In this document: piece by piece, positions 44,746 through 52,516 of the stretch
Numbering within the stretch: position 1 is the stretch's first letter
Layout of the letters: each line of letters begins with the position of its first letter
Assembly (NCBI GenBank): GCA_964418605.1
Contig: CAYQLY010000002.1
Location: 62,001 to 126,000, forward strand
Source: CAYQLY01 sp964418605
GTDB lineage: Bacteria > Bacteroidota > Bacteroidia > Cytophagales > Cyclobacteriaceae
Direction of reading: 5' to 3'
Length of the DNA: 64,000 nt
Program-made: the position numbers and the translations under genes
The notes under the pieces: generated by a model
Seen by the model: only the letters and a program-made list of their open reading frames with translations
What the model was told of the DNA's origin: nothing
Databases searched by the model: none

Positions 44746-44928
44746 ATGGCAAAAAAAGGAAATCGAATTCAGGTTATATTAGAATGTACAGAACATAAAA
44801 ATTCCGGCTTGGCTGGGATGTCTCGTTACATTACAACTAAAAACAGAAAGAATGATCCCGAGCGATTGGAATTAAAAAAATATAATTCTGTTTTAAAAAA
44901 ATATACTATTCATAAAGAAATTAAGTAA
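44746..44928 (+). CDS. rpmG: 50S ribosomal protein L33
   Basis: L33 of the large subunit, 60 residues. VILECTEHKNSGLAG and YITTKNRKNDPERLELKKY are the family hallmarks. The zinc-binding cysteine pairs are not kept (one Cys only), so this is the C-minus form. It lies between rpmB and the DUF4295 gene. Confidence 0.95.
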   Translation: MAKKGNRIQVILECTEHKNSGLAGMSRYITTKNRKNDPERLELKKYNSVLKKYTIHKEIK

Positions 44929-44940
44929 GCATTTAATCTT

Positions 44941-45096
44941 ATGGCAAAGAAAGTTGTTGCAACACTAAAGAAAGAAGGTACGAATAAAGGATACGCAAAA
45001 ATCATTAAGGCTGTTAAATCGGCTAATGGGTCCTATAGCTTCAAAGAAGAAATTGTACCAAGTGAGCTTGTACAGGAGATACTTAAAAAGAAGTAA
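44941..45096 (+). CDS. DUF4295 small basic protein
   Basis: A 51-residue lysine-rich protein starting MAKKVVATLKKEGTNKGYAK and ending LVQEILKKK. Short basic proteins of this family lie directly after rpmG and before ftsY in nearly all Bacteroidota, which is the strongest support here. The position and composition suggest a ribosome-associated protein, but no function is established. A strong terminator follows 24 bases downstream. Confidence 0.88.
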   Translation: MAKKVVATLKKEGTNKGYAKIIKAVKSANGSYSFKEEIVPSELVQEILKKK

Positions 45097-45120
45097 TTAA
45101 AGTTGATGAAAGTTTTATAA

Positions 45121-45156
45121 AATAAAGAGGCCCTTCAAAAAGGGCTTCTTTATTTT
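45121..45156 (+). terminator. Intrinsic terminator after the ribosomal protein cluster
   Basis: AATAAAGAGGCCCTT (45121-45135) pairs with AAGGGCTTCTTTATT (45140-45154), 15 pairs with one wobble, around a CAAA tetraloop, then T/A sequence. Confidence 0.85.
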
Positions 45157-45163
45157 ATATTTG
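45156..45163 (+). promoter_or_regulatory. Promoter -7 box for ftsY
   Basis: TATATTTG, full consensus, directly after the terminator stem and 20 bases before the ftsY ATG. The -33 element, if any, would lie inside the terminator. Confidence 0.4.
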
Positions 45164-45182
45164 TTGCATATAGCTGAAAAAA

Positions 45183-46142
45183 ATGGGCCTGTTTAATTTA
45201 TTTTCTAAAGAAAAAAAAGAATCCCTCAATCAAGGGTTAGATAAAACGAAACAAGGTTTTTTCTCTAAATTGAGCAGAGCTATTTTAGGTAAATCTAAAG
45301 TAGATGATGATGTCTTGGATGCTCTGGAAGAAGCTCTTATTTCAGCTGATGTTGGTGTAGAGACAACATTGAAAATTATTGATTGTGTCAGAGAACGTGT
45401 CGCACGTGATAAGTATGTGAATCCTCAAGAGTTAACCAGTTTGTTAAAAGAAGAAGTTACGCGTATGCTTACTGAAGGGCATGCAGAGTCAAACTATACA
45501 TTTGAGGCATTGCCAAATTCGAAGCCATTTGTGATTTTGGTGGTAGGTGTTAATGGTGTTGGTAAAACAACTACTATTGGCAAGCTTGCAGCTCAATTTG
45601 CTAAAGCTAATAAACGCGTGGTATTGGGTGCTGCAGATACATTTCGTGCGGCTGCTGTTGATCAATTGAAATTATGGGGTGAACGTGTTCAAGTGCCTGT
45701 TGTCGCACAAGGTATGAATGCTGATCCTTCATCCGTGGCATTTGATGCAGTGAAAACGGCTGTCGCTATGGGTGCTGATGTGGTGATTATTGATACAGCT
45801 GGTAGGCTTCATACTAAAACACATTTAATGAATGAGCTTGGCAAAATTAAACGTGTGATTCAGAAAGTTATTCCTGATGCCCCTCATGAGGTTTTGTTAG
45901 TGCTCGATGGAAGTACAGGGCAAAATGCATTTTATCAAGCTAAAGAATTTATGCAAACAACGGATGTTACTGCTCTGGCAGTTACCAAGTTGGATGGTAC
46001 AGCGAAAGGTGGAGTGGTGATTGGGATAACGGATCAGTTTAAAATTCCTGTTAAATATATTGGTGTAGGTGAACGCGTGGAAGATTTACAGATTTTCAAT
46101 GCGCTTGAGTTTGTAGATTCATTGTTTAGAAATACATTCTAA
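45183..46142 (+). CDS. ftsY: Signal recognition particle receptor FtsY
   Basis: FtsY docks SRP-ribosome complexes at the inner membrane. The N-terminal helical N domain precedes the GTPase: G1 GVNGVGKTT near residue 122, ADTFRAAAVDQL, DTAGRLHT and TKLDGTAKGG. Length 319 lacks the long acidic A domain of E. coli, as usual in Bacteroidota. It follows the ribosomal cluster with its own promoter box. Confidence 0.96.
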   Translation: MGLFNLFSKEKKESLNQGLDKTKQGFFSKLSRAILGKSKVDDDVLDALEEALISADVGVETTLKIIDCVRERVARDKYVNPQELTSLLKEEVTRMLTEGHAESNYTFEALPNSKPFVILVVGVNGVGKTTTIGKLAAQFAKANKRVVLGAADTFRAAAVDQLKLWGERVQVPVVAQGMNADPSSVAFDAVKTAVAMGADVVIIDTAGRLHTKTHLMNELGKIKRVIQKVIPDAPHEVLLVLDGSTGQNAFYQAKEFMQTTDVTALAVTKLDGTAKGGVVIGITDQFKIPVKYIGVGERVEDLQIFNALEFVDSLFRNTF

Positions 46143-46160
46143 ACAATCTATTATATAAAG

Positions 46161-47492
46161 CTAATCTTTAGGTGCATCTTTATCTTCTTCTTTTTCCATA
46201 AACTTACTTACGTGAGTGATAATTTTATCTCTCAATGCTTGTTTATGTTTATACTCAGTGTAGGAATTTTTTATCCATAAGTAACTACGGTAAAGCGTGA
46301 TGCCTGTGACGAAACTGATTAAGATATAAAAGGCCAACCAACGTTCATGTGTTTTTTTCTTTTTTTGGCTATGTTGTTCTTCGATATAGTGTTTATGAAA
46401 TTCGGCTACACGTAGTTTGGATTGTGCAGTTGTTATTTCTTGTTGGTGTTTTTGTTGTTGCCACTTTTGGTTAGCTCTATCGTAATCGTGTAAAGCTTGA
46501 AAGGCAGCTTCAGGTATACCTTGTTGTGCATAAAGATTGGATTGTTCTTTTTTACTGAGCACAGTATATTCAAGGATATTAAATTGTTTAGCTAGGGTCT
46601 CTACTTGTTTTAGATAATATAAAGCCTCTTTATATTTTTTTTGATTTTTTTTAACAATACTGATTTGAAATAACGTGGGAATCATGTTGGCTATCGGTAA
46701 GCGTTGGCTCCATAGTATTTTTTGTTCAAAAGATGCCAAAGCGCCTTTCCAATTTTTCTTAGCCATTCGTTCTACGCCCTCTTCATCATAAAATTTTGCC
46801 ACCCAATCGATTTGATTTGTTTCTTCAGCATAGGTAAGTGCTTTTTGTCTTTGAAAAAGAACATCTGCTTGTTTTTGTTGGGCTTTTGCTATTATAATTT
46901 GATTGTATTTGCATTGTAAAATAAGAGTGTGGTCATGAAGTTGTTCAGCCAGTTGGTGTGTCTTTTGTAGGAAATAAATAGCTTGGTCATAGTTGTGTTT
47001 TTTTTGATAAGCTAATCCGATTTGGTAAGCTGTTTTAGCTGTTTGAACTTGATTGAAATGGTTTTCCCAATAAGTAAGTGCTGTTTTGTTATAAGCAATG
47101 GACACATCATATAATTCATTTTCTAAATAGATTAAAGCAATTTGATTGCATGAATGAGCAATTGTTTTGTAGTCATTTAGTTTTTTCTCGATCTCAAGTG
47201 CTGCCAGTTGATGTTCCAATGCCATCGTATAATTTTTCTGTAGAGAATAGGCTACTCCTTTTAAGCTCAATGCTTCCGCAATGCCTTCTGCGTAGTCTAC
47301 AGAATTGGCTAGAAAATATTGGCGATCAGCATATTCGAGTGCTTTATTTGGATTGGTATAAATATGTTGTTTAGCTAGCTTGCCTACCTCATCTATCTTT
47401 TCTTTATCGGTTATGGAGTTAGTTGAAAACAAGTGCAGGCTTAATAGAACGATTCCTATAGATAAGAGCAGTAAGCTGATTTTTAGTTTCAT
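46161..47492 (-). CDS. TPR membrane protein lacking a kinase domain
   Basis: The 443-residue protein has a signal anchor (LKISLLLLSIGIVLLSLHLF), then about eight TPR units in the periplasm (AYSLQKNYTMALEHQLAALE and so on), a coiled coil (about 350-385) and a C-terminal membrane segment (WLAFYILISFVTGITLYRSYLW). The cytoplasmic tail is short and charged. This is the layout of Bacteroidota TPR histidine kinases and TPR-LuxR regulators, but with no output domain. It might act as a partner of another sensor or as a scaffold. The promoter lies close upstream and carries a palindrome. Confidence 0.75.
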   Translation of the reverse strand: MKLKISLLLLSIGIVLLSLHLFSTNSITDKEKIDEVGKLAKQHIYTNPNKALEYADRQYFLANSVDYAEGIAEALSLKGVAYSLQKNYTMALEHQLAALEIEKKLNDYKTIAHSCNQIALIYLENELYDVSIAYNKTALTYWENHFNQVQTAKTAYQIGLAYQKKHNYDQAIYFLQKTHQLAEQLHDHTLILQCKYNQIIIAKAQQKQADVLFQRQKALTYAEETNQIDWVAKFYDEEGVERMAKKNWKGALASFEQKILWSQRLPIANMIPTLFQISIVKKNQKKYKEALYYLKQVETLAKQFNILEYTVLSKKEQSNLYAQQGIPEAAFQALHDYDRANQKWQQQKHQQEITTAQSKLRVAEFHKHYIEEQHSQKKKKTHERWLAFYILISFVTGITLYRSYLWIKNSYTEYKHKQALRDKIITHVSKFMEKEEDKDAPKD

Positions 47493-47514
47493 CTTTTTGA
47501 GGATTTATCAGAAA

Positions 47515-47545
47515 CAAATATACAAACTCACGAAGTTCACATCAA
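47515..47545 (-). promoter_or_regulatory. Promoter of the TPR membrane protein gene
   Basis: TATATTTG at 47515-47522 (full -7 box) with TTG at 47543-47545 upstream, the same 23-base spacing as in the rimP promoter. Confidence 0.55.
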
Positions 47546-47557
47546 TAAAAATGTGAA
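47536..47557. promoter_or_regulatory. Palindrome overlapping the -33 region, possible operator
   Basis: TTCACAT (47536-47542) and ATGTGAA (47551-47557) are perfect inverted arms with an 8-base spacer. The -33 TTG lies inside the spacer, so a bound regulator would block the promoter. The half-sites recall CRP/FNR-type sites in inverse arrangement, but no regulator can be named. Confidence 0.35.
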
Positions 47558-47595
47558 TTTTTATAGACTTTTTTTATTTTGAGTTAAATTGGTAT

Positions 47596-47949
47596 TTAAT
47601 CTATTCGTAAAGTGCTTTTTCGAGCGTTTAAACTATCTACCACAATGCTATATACGTCATTCATTAATTCCGGATGACTGATATAGAAATCATAGCTTTT
47701 TCTGTATGTTTTTGGTGTGATGTGGTATTTTTTAAAAATAGTAGATTCATAAAACTTATAAACTCTGGCGGTGGAGTCTGCTGTGAATAGACGAATTTCA
47801 TTTGTTTTGGCTTCAGCGATATGTATAGCCAGTAATAGTTCTGCCATTTTTTCTTTTGGAATAATTCCTTCCGGAACCTTTGTTTGGCGTAGGCATGCTG
47901 TAAGTGTCAGCATAAGACAAAGTGAGATAATAATATGTTTCATTCCCAC
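47596..47949 (-). CDS. DUF4296 lipoprotein
   Basis: A lipoprotein signal (KHIIISLCLMLTLTAC) starts the 117-residue protein. The body has the DUF4296 pattern: IIPKEKMAELLLAIHIAEAK, then KYHITPKTYRKSYDFYISHPELMNDVY. The family is Bacteroidota-specific and of unknown function. An ATG two codons downstream of the first (47943) is an equally good start. It is divergent from the DUF58 gene. Confidence 0.82.
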   Translation of the reverse strand: MGMKHIIISLCLMLTLTACLRQTKVPEGIIPKEKMAELLLAIHIAEAKTNEIRLFTADSTARVYKFYESTIFKKYHITPKTYRKSYDFYISHPELMNDVYSIVVDSLNARKSTLRID

Positions 47950-47996
47950 GAAAATACGGAATTTCCTAATTTTAGTGTCTGATTGGTTTTATAAAG

Positions 47997-48875
47997 ATGA
48001 AAGAACTTATTAAAAAAGTATATCGCTATGAAATCGAGATTCGTAAAGCACTCACGACTCGATTGCAGGGCGACTTCCGTTCCCTTTTTAAAGGTACCGG
48101 TATTGAGTTTGATGATGTCCGTTCCTATCAGTATGGGGATGACGTTCGTGCTATTCATTGGGGTAGTTCTGCTAAAGGGCATGGTACGTATGTTAAAACA
48201 TTTAAAGAAGAAAAAGAACAAACCGTTTATATGATTGTAGATGTGAGTGCGTCACAGAATATAGGTCAATCCTCTTGTCGTAAAGTAGATCAGGCTAAAG
48301 AAATAGCTAGCGTATTGTCATTGGCGGCGTTGAGAGAGCAAAGCCATGTTGGTATTATGGCTTTTTCTGATCAAGAAGAGCTTTATATTCCGCCAACCAA
48401 AGGGATGGCACAGGCTACTCGTATCGTAAAAAATTTGTTTGACTTAAAGCCTTCTTCTCTCAAAACAAATATAGCTGATGCCTTTCGATTCGCACTTCAT
48501 CGTATTCGACGTAAAAGTGTGCTTATTTTTATTTCGGATTTTATTGATACAGGCTATGATTCGTTGTTAAAAGCTGTTGCGCGTAAACATGATTTGGTTC
48601 TTATTCATATGGTTGATTCTCAGGAGATGTCTATTCCGGCGTTAGGAACTGTTCCATTATATGATGAAGAATCTGGGAAAGTACATTGGGTCAATACATC
48701 AGCGAGATCATTTCAGAAAGAATCAGGTAGGCGATTTCATGATCGTCAGAATAGACTTCAATCGTATGCGAGAAAAGCTCATTCTAATTATGTATGTATC
48801 CAAACAAACACATATTATGTGCCACAACTTATACGGTTATTTAGTTTGCGTAATCAACAGAGAAAGACAACTTAA
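47997..48875 (+). CDS. DUF58 (von Willebrand-like) protein
   Basis: DUF58 proteins are soluble partners of MoxR AAA+ ATPases. The signature RSYQYGDDVRAIHW is present, then a VWA-like domain with a MIDAS-type DVSAS motif. Length 292 is normal. In most Bacteroidota the cluster is moxR-DUF58-DUF4381-VWA-TPR (Bat); here only this gene and the next membrane protein are present, with no moxR in the window. Confidence 0.9.
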   Translation: MKELIKKVYRYEIEIRKALTTRLQGDFRSLFKGTGIEFDDVRSYQYGDDVRAIHWGSSAKGHGTYVKTFKEEKEQTVYMIVDVSASQNIGQSSCRKVDQAKEIASVLSLAALREQSHVGIMAFSDQEELYIPPTKGMAQATRIVKNLFDLKPSSLKTNIADAFRFALHRIRRKSVLIFISDFIDTGYDSLLKAVARKHDLVLIHMVDSQEMSIPALGTVPLYDEESGKVHWVNTSARSFQKESGRRFHDRQNRLQSYARKAHSNYVCIQTNTYYVPQLIRLFSLRNQQRKTT

Positions 48876-48881
48876 TGGAAT

Positions 48882-49772
48882 ATGAAAAACAAACTCATTC
48901 TATTTATTTTTATTTTTAATGTTTATCTTGTTGTTGCTGAGCCGACGCCTCTTATTAAAGGTTGTTTTTTAAAAGATACTATTAAGGTAGGAGAGCCAGT
49001 GGCATTTTGTTTATCTGTTCATTACCCCAGCAATCAGACTGTTCTATTCCCGGATTCATCGTATACCTATTTTCCATTTGAATTTTTGGAGAAAAAAGCT
49101 TTTCCTACGAGATCAACTAAAGGGTGGAGTATAGATAGTGCCTGTTATATTGTTTCTACATTTGAAACTCTACCTCGGTTGGGATTAGCATTGCCTGTTT
49201 TTTTTATTCATGGGACAGACTCAGTGAGGTTGGGAAGCACTATTGATTCTATTTATGTTAAGCTTACTGTTCAGCAACTTCCGGATTCTGTTCAGCTTAA
49301 AGAGAATGTGGTATATCAGTCTATACCTACAGCATTTAATTATCCTTACTTTGTAGTTGGAGGAATTGTATTGTTTGTTTTAGTTCTATTAGTTATTATT
49401 TTGTTTGGAAAACGCATTCGTCAGTTTTTCCAACTTCGACGGCTGAAAAAAGAGTATAATCGCTTTATGCGTTTATTTGATATGTATTTGGTTGATATTA
49501 CTGATCAGAACTATATTTCATCTGTTGATAAGATATATGCTCTTTGGAAAGCGTATCTTCAATCGTTAGAAAAAATCCCGTATACTACCTATTCCTCTTC
49601 TGAAATAAAAAATAATATTCAACATGAGCAATTAGCTGATATCTTGGATTTGATCAACCAAGCTATTTATGGTTATAGATATGATTCTAAATTAAAGCAA
49701 TCTATAGATTTGTTGAAAGAGATTGCTTCAGAAAAATACTATTCTTATGTAACGCAAATGGGTAAGAAGTAG
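48882..49772 (+). CDS. BatD-like membrane protein
   Basis: A signal peptide (KNKLILFIFIFNVYLVVAE), an Ig-like extracytoplasmic domain (about 22-150), one membrane segment (FVVGGIVLFVLVLLVIILF) and a helical cytoplasmic tail of about 110 residues give the topology of BatD/DUF4381-type proteins. The gene starts 6 bases after the DUF58 stop, and this context supports a role as membrane partner of the DUF58 protein. Sequence similarity by eye is modest, so the family name is tentative. Confidence 0.65.
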   Translation: MKNKLILFIFIFNVYLVVAEPTPLIKGCFLKDTIKVGEPVAFCLSVHYPSNQTVLFPDSSYTYFPFEFLEKKAFPTRSTKGWSIDSACYIVSTFETLPRLGLALPVFFIHGTDSVRLGSTIDSIYVKLTVQQLPDSVQLKENVVYQSIPTAFNYPYFVVGGIVLFVLVLLVIILFGKRIRQFFQLRRLKKEYNRFMRLFDMYLVDITDQNYISSVDKIYALWKAYLQSLEKIPYTTYSSSEIKNNIQHEQLADILDLINQAIYGYRYDSKLKQSIDLLKEIASEKYYSYVTQMGKK

Positions 49773-49799
49773 ATAGTTGCTTTTATAAGGATAAAAAAA

Positions 49800-50825
49800 T
49801 TAGAACAGTAAGCTGGTATTTTGTGGAGGGATTTTATTTAGATGGCGGTATGCTTTCTCTGTTGCTTCCCGTCCGCGGGGCGTACGTTGTAAATACCCTT
49901 CTTGGATTAAAAAAGGCTCGTAAACTTCTTCTATTGTTTCAGGTTCTTCACCACAGGCTGTGGCTAGTGTCGTAATGCCTACGGGGCCACCTTTAAACTT
50001 AGTGATAATGGTTGTGAGTATTCTGTTATCCATATCATCCAATCCATTTTGATCTACCTCCAGAGCATCTAATGCAAAAAGCGTAATGGGCATGGTTATT
50101 TCGCCTGAACCTTTTATTTGAGCAAAATCGCGTATTCGTTTAAGCAAATTATTTGAAATTCGAGGTGTTCCACGGCTTCTTCTAGCTATTTCATGTGAGG
50201 CTTCAGATTCGATGGGGCTACCTAATATAGAGGCTGCCCGCTGTACTATCTTTTGAAGAAGAGAGGCATTGTAGTATTCTAATCGGGCATTGATACCAAA
50301 CCGGGCTCGGAGCGGAGAAGTTAATAACCCTGCTCGAGTTGTAGCCCCGATGAGTGTAAATGGATTAAGGGCAATTTGTATAGATCGTGCGTTAGGGCCA
50401 CTGTCTAAAAGTATATCTATTTTATAGTCTTCCATAGCAGCATAGAGGTATTCCTCTACGACCGGGTTGAGGCGGTGAATTTCATCTATAAATAATACAT
50501 CTCTTGGTTCAAGATTGGTTAATAATCCAGCTAGGTCGCCAGGCTTGTCAAGTACAGGTCCTGATGTTATTTTAATTTGCGTTCCTAGTTCTTGTGCAAT
50601 AATATGAGCAAGTGTTGTTTTACCAAGTCCTGGAGGGCCGTGTAGTAAAATATGGTCTAATGCTTCAGATCGGCCATTGGCAGCTTGCACAAATATTTTC
50701 AGGTTTTCTATGATTTTGGCTTGTCCTGTAAAATCATCGAATGAAAGCGGTCGGAGTTTTTTTTCAATCACCTGTTCCTCTTCGCTGAAGTGATTGTTGG
50801 TGTTTTTTAAATAATCCTCACGCAT
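49800..50825 (-). CDS. ruvB: Holliday junction DNA helicase RuvB
   Basis: RuvB is the AAA+ motor that drives branch migration with RuvA. Walker A is GPPGLGKTT, Walker B FIDEIHRLN, sensor 1 IGATTRAG, and the arginine finger region SPLRARFG. The C-terminal winged helix has GGPVGITTLATACGEE and QRTPRGREAT. Length 341 is normal. It is monocistronic. Confidence 0.97.
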   Translation of the reverse strand: MREDYLKNTNNHFSEEEQVIEKKLRPLSFDDFTGQAKIIENLKIFVQAANGRSEALDHILLHGPPGLGKTTLAHIIAQELGTQIKITSGPVLDKPGDLAGLLTNLEPRDVLFIDEIHRLNPVVEEYLYAAMEDYKIDILLDSGPNARSIQIALNPFTLIGATTRAGLLTSPLRARFGINARLEYYNASLLQKIVQRAASILGSPIESEASHEIARRSRGTPRISNNLLKRIRDFAQIKGSGEITMPITLFALDALEVDQNGLDDMDNRILTTIITKFKGGPVGITTLATACGEEPETIEEVYEPFLIQEGYLQRTPRGREATEKAYRHLNKIPPQNTSLLF

Positions 50826-50844
50826 GGTGTTATGACTTGTCTTT

Positions 50845-50852
50845 CAAATTTA
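50845..50852 (-). promoter_or_regulatory. Promoter -7 box for ruvB
   Basis: TAAATTTG on the minus strand, full consensus, 20 bases before the ruvB ATG. No clear -33 element. Confidence 0.4.
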
Positions 50853-50971
50853 CACAGTTTTGAAGGATGTTGGGTAGGAGGGGATGTAGAATAAAAGTTT
50901 TATGAATAATGGATTGTAAGTTAAATTGCATAAGTGAAATCCTATTTTCGTAGTCTATTTTTCATACATTT

Positions 50972-51448
50972 ATGCTTATGAATACTATTGAGATTATTGA
51001 ATATAATTCTTCACTGAAGAATCATTTTAGTTCGATTAATTATGCCTGGATTGAAACCTATTTTGTGATTGAAGGAGCTGATAAGCAAATGCTTGATCAT
51101 CCGGAGGAATATATTATTAATCAGGGTGGAGTAATTTTGTTTGCACGTTATGATGGAAAGATTGCAGGGACATGTGCGTTGATTAAGAAAGGTGATCATC
51201 TTTTTGAATTAGCCAAAATGGGGGTAAGTGATCCATTTCAAGGCAAGGGTATTGGGAAAAAATTGATACAGTCTGCTATACAAAAAGCAACTTTAATGGG
51301 TGCTACAGTTATTTTTCTTGTTTCCAATAGGCGTCTTGAAGCAGCTCTCCATTTATATAAGAAAATGGGATTCAAAGAAGTGGCATTTGATCCGTCGACA
51401 AGCGGCTATACCCGATGCGATATTAAAATGGAGTTGGCTATTTCATAA
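50972..51448 (+). CDS. GNAT family N-acetyltransferase
   Basis: The 158-residue protein has the GNAT acetyl-CoA loop VSDPFQGKGIGKKLIQSA (motif A, Q/RxxGxG/A) and the later LHLYKKMGFKEV motif of the fold end. The N-terminal strand GTCALIKKGDHLFELAKMGV fits motif D. The substrate is not predictable. An ATG at codon 3 (50978) is also possible. It is convergent with rfbB with only 2 bases between stops. Confidence 0.88.
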   Translation: MLMNTIEIIEYNSSLKNHFSSINYAWIETYFVIEGADKQMLDHPEEYIINQGGVILFARYDGKIAGTCALIKKGDHLFELAKMGVSDPFQGKGIGKKLIQSAIQKATLMGATVIFLVSNRRLEAALHLYKKMGFKEVAFDPSTSGYTRCDIKMELAIS

Positions 51449-51450
51449 AC

Positions 51451-52509
51451 TTACCGGTTATGGTATTGGTTAGCATAATAAGTTAGGTAGTCTCCTGATG
51501 TTACTTGTTCTAGCCATTCCTTGTTATGTAAATACCAATCAATTGTTTTTTCTAATCCTTCTTCAAATGTTACAGAAGGCGCCCAGCCTAATTCTTTTTT
51601 AATCTTTGATGCGTCAATGGCATAGCGCAAATCATGTCCTTGTCGATCTTTTACGTAAGTGATTAATTTTTCTGAGCTGCCTGGATTTTTATCTAATTTT
51701 TTATCCATGATGGAGCAAAGTAGTTTTACTAAATCAATATTTTTCCATTCATTAAATCCCCCAATATTATAGGTTTCTCCTTTTTTTCCTTTATGAAAAA
51801 TAAGATCAATCGCTCGGGCATGATCTTCTACAAATAACCAGTCGCGTACATTTTCACCCTTTCCATACACAGGAAGAGGTTTATTATTTTGGATATTATG
51901 AATAAACAGAGGAATTAATTTTTCCGGAAACTGATGTGAACCATAATTATTAGAACAATTGGAAATAATAACAGGAAGTTGATACGTATTTTTATATGCT
52001 CTTACAAAATGATCAGAGCTCGCTTTTGAAGCAGAATAAGGCGATTGAGGATCGTAGGAGGTTTCTTCCGTAAAAAATTCGGTTGGATTATGCAATGAAC
52101 CATACACTTCATCGGTAGAAATGTGGTAGAAAAGATGTTTGTCTAATTCTTCTTTCCAATTATTTTTAGCCACATTAAGTAAAGTAAGTGTGCCTATGAC
52201 ATTGGTATAAGCAAAATCAATGGGATTGGTAATTGATCGATCGACATGTGATTCAGCAGCTAAATGAATAACTCCTTTGAAATTATGTTTGCTGAAAAGA
52301 TGGTCTAAGAAGACAGTGTCCGTAATATCTCCTTTAACAAAGAGATAATTTGGTTTTTTTTCAATATCTTTTAAATTACCTAGATTTCCAGCATATGTCA
52401 GTTTGTCTAAATTAACAATTAAGTAATCAGGGTATTTATTTACAAATAGTCGAACAACATGTGAGCCGATGAAACCAGCTCCTCCTGTGATTAATATTTT
52501 TTGCTGCAT
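51451..52509 (-). CDS. rfbB: dTDP-glucose 4,6-dehydratase
   Basis: This extended short-chain dehydrogenase makes dTDP-4-keto-6-deoxyglucose for surface polysaccharides. The NAD loop is GGAGFIGSH at the N-terminus, HLAAESHVDRSI is diagnostic, STDEVYGSL carries the DE pair of dehydratases, and the YxxxK catalytic pair is in PYSASKASSDH. Length 352 is normal. The usual rfbA/C/D partners are not next to it. It lies 7 bases downstream of glyS on the same strand. Confidence 0.94.
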   Translation of the reverse strand: MQQKILITGGAGFIGSHVVRLFVNKYPDYLIVNLDKLTYAGNLGNLKDIEKKPNYLFVKGDITDTVFLDHLFSKHNFKGVIHLAAESHVDRSITNPIDFAYTNVIGTLTLLNVAKNNWKEELDKHLFYHISTDEVYGSLHNPTEFFTEETSYDPQSPYSASKASSDHFVRAYKNTYQLPVIISNCSNNYGSHQFPEKLIPLFIHNIQNNKPLPVYGKGENVRDWLFVEDHARAIDLIFHKGKKGETYNIGGFNEWKNIDLVKLLCSIMDKKLDKNPGSSEKLITYVKDRQGHDLRYAIDASKIKKELGWAPSVTFEEGLEKTIDWYLHNKEWLEQVTSGDYLTYYANQYHNR

Positions 52510-52516
52510 AAAGATT

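Noticed and set aside
51451..52509. rfbB as part of a polysaccharide synthesis cluster
   Set aside because: No rfbA, rfbC, rfbD, glycosyltransferase or flippase gene lies beside it; its neighbours are glyS and an acetyltransferase.
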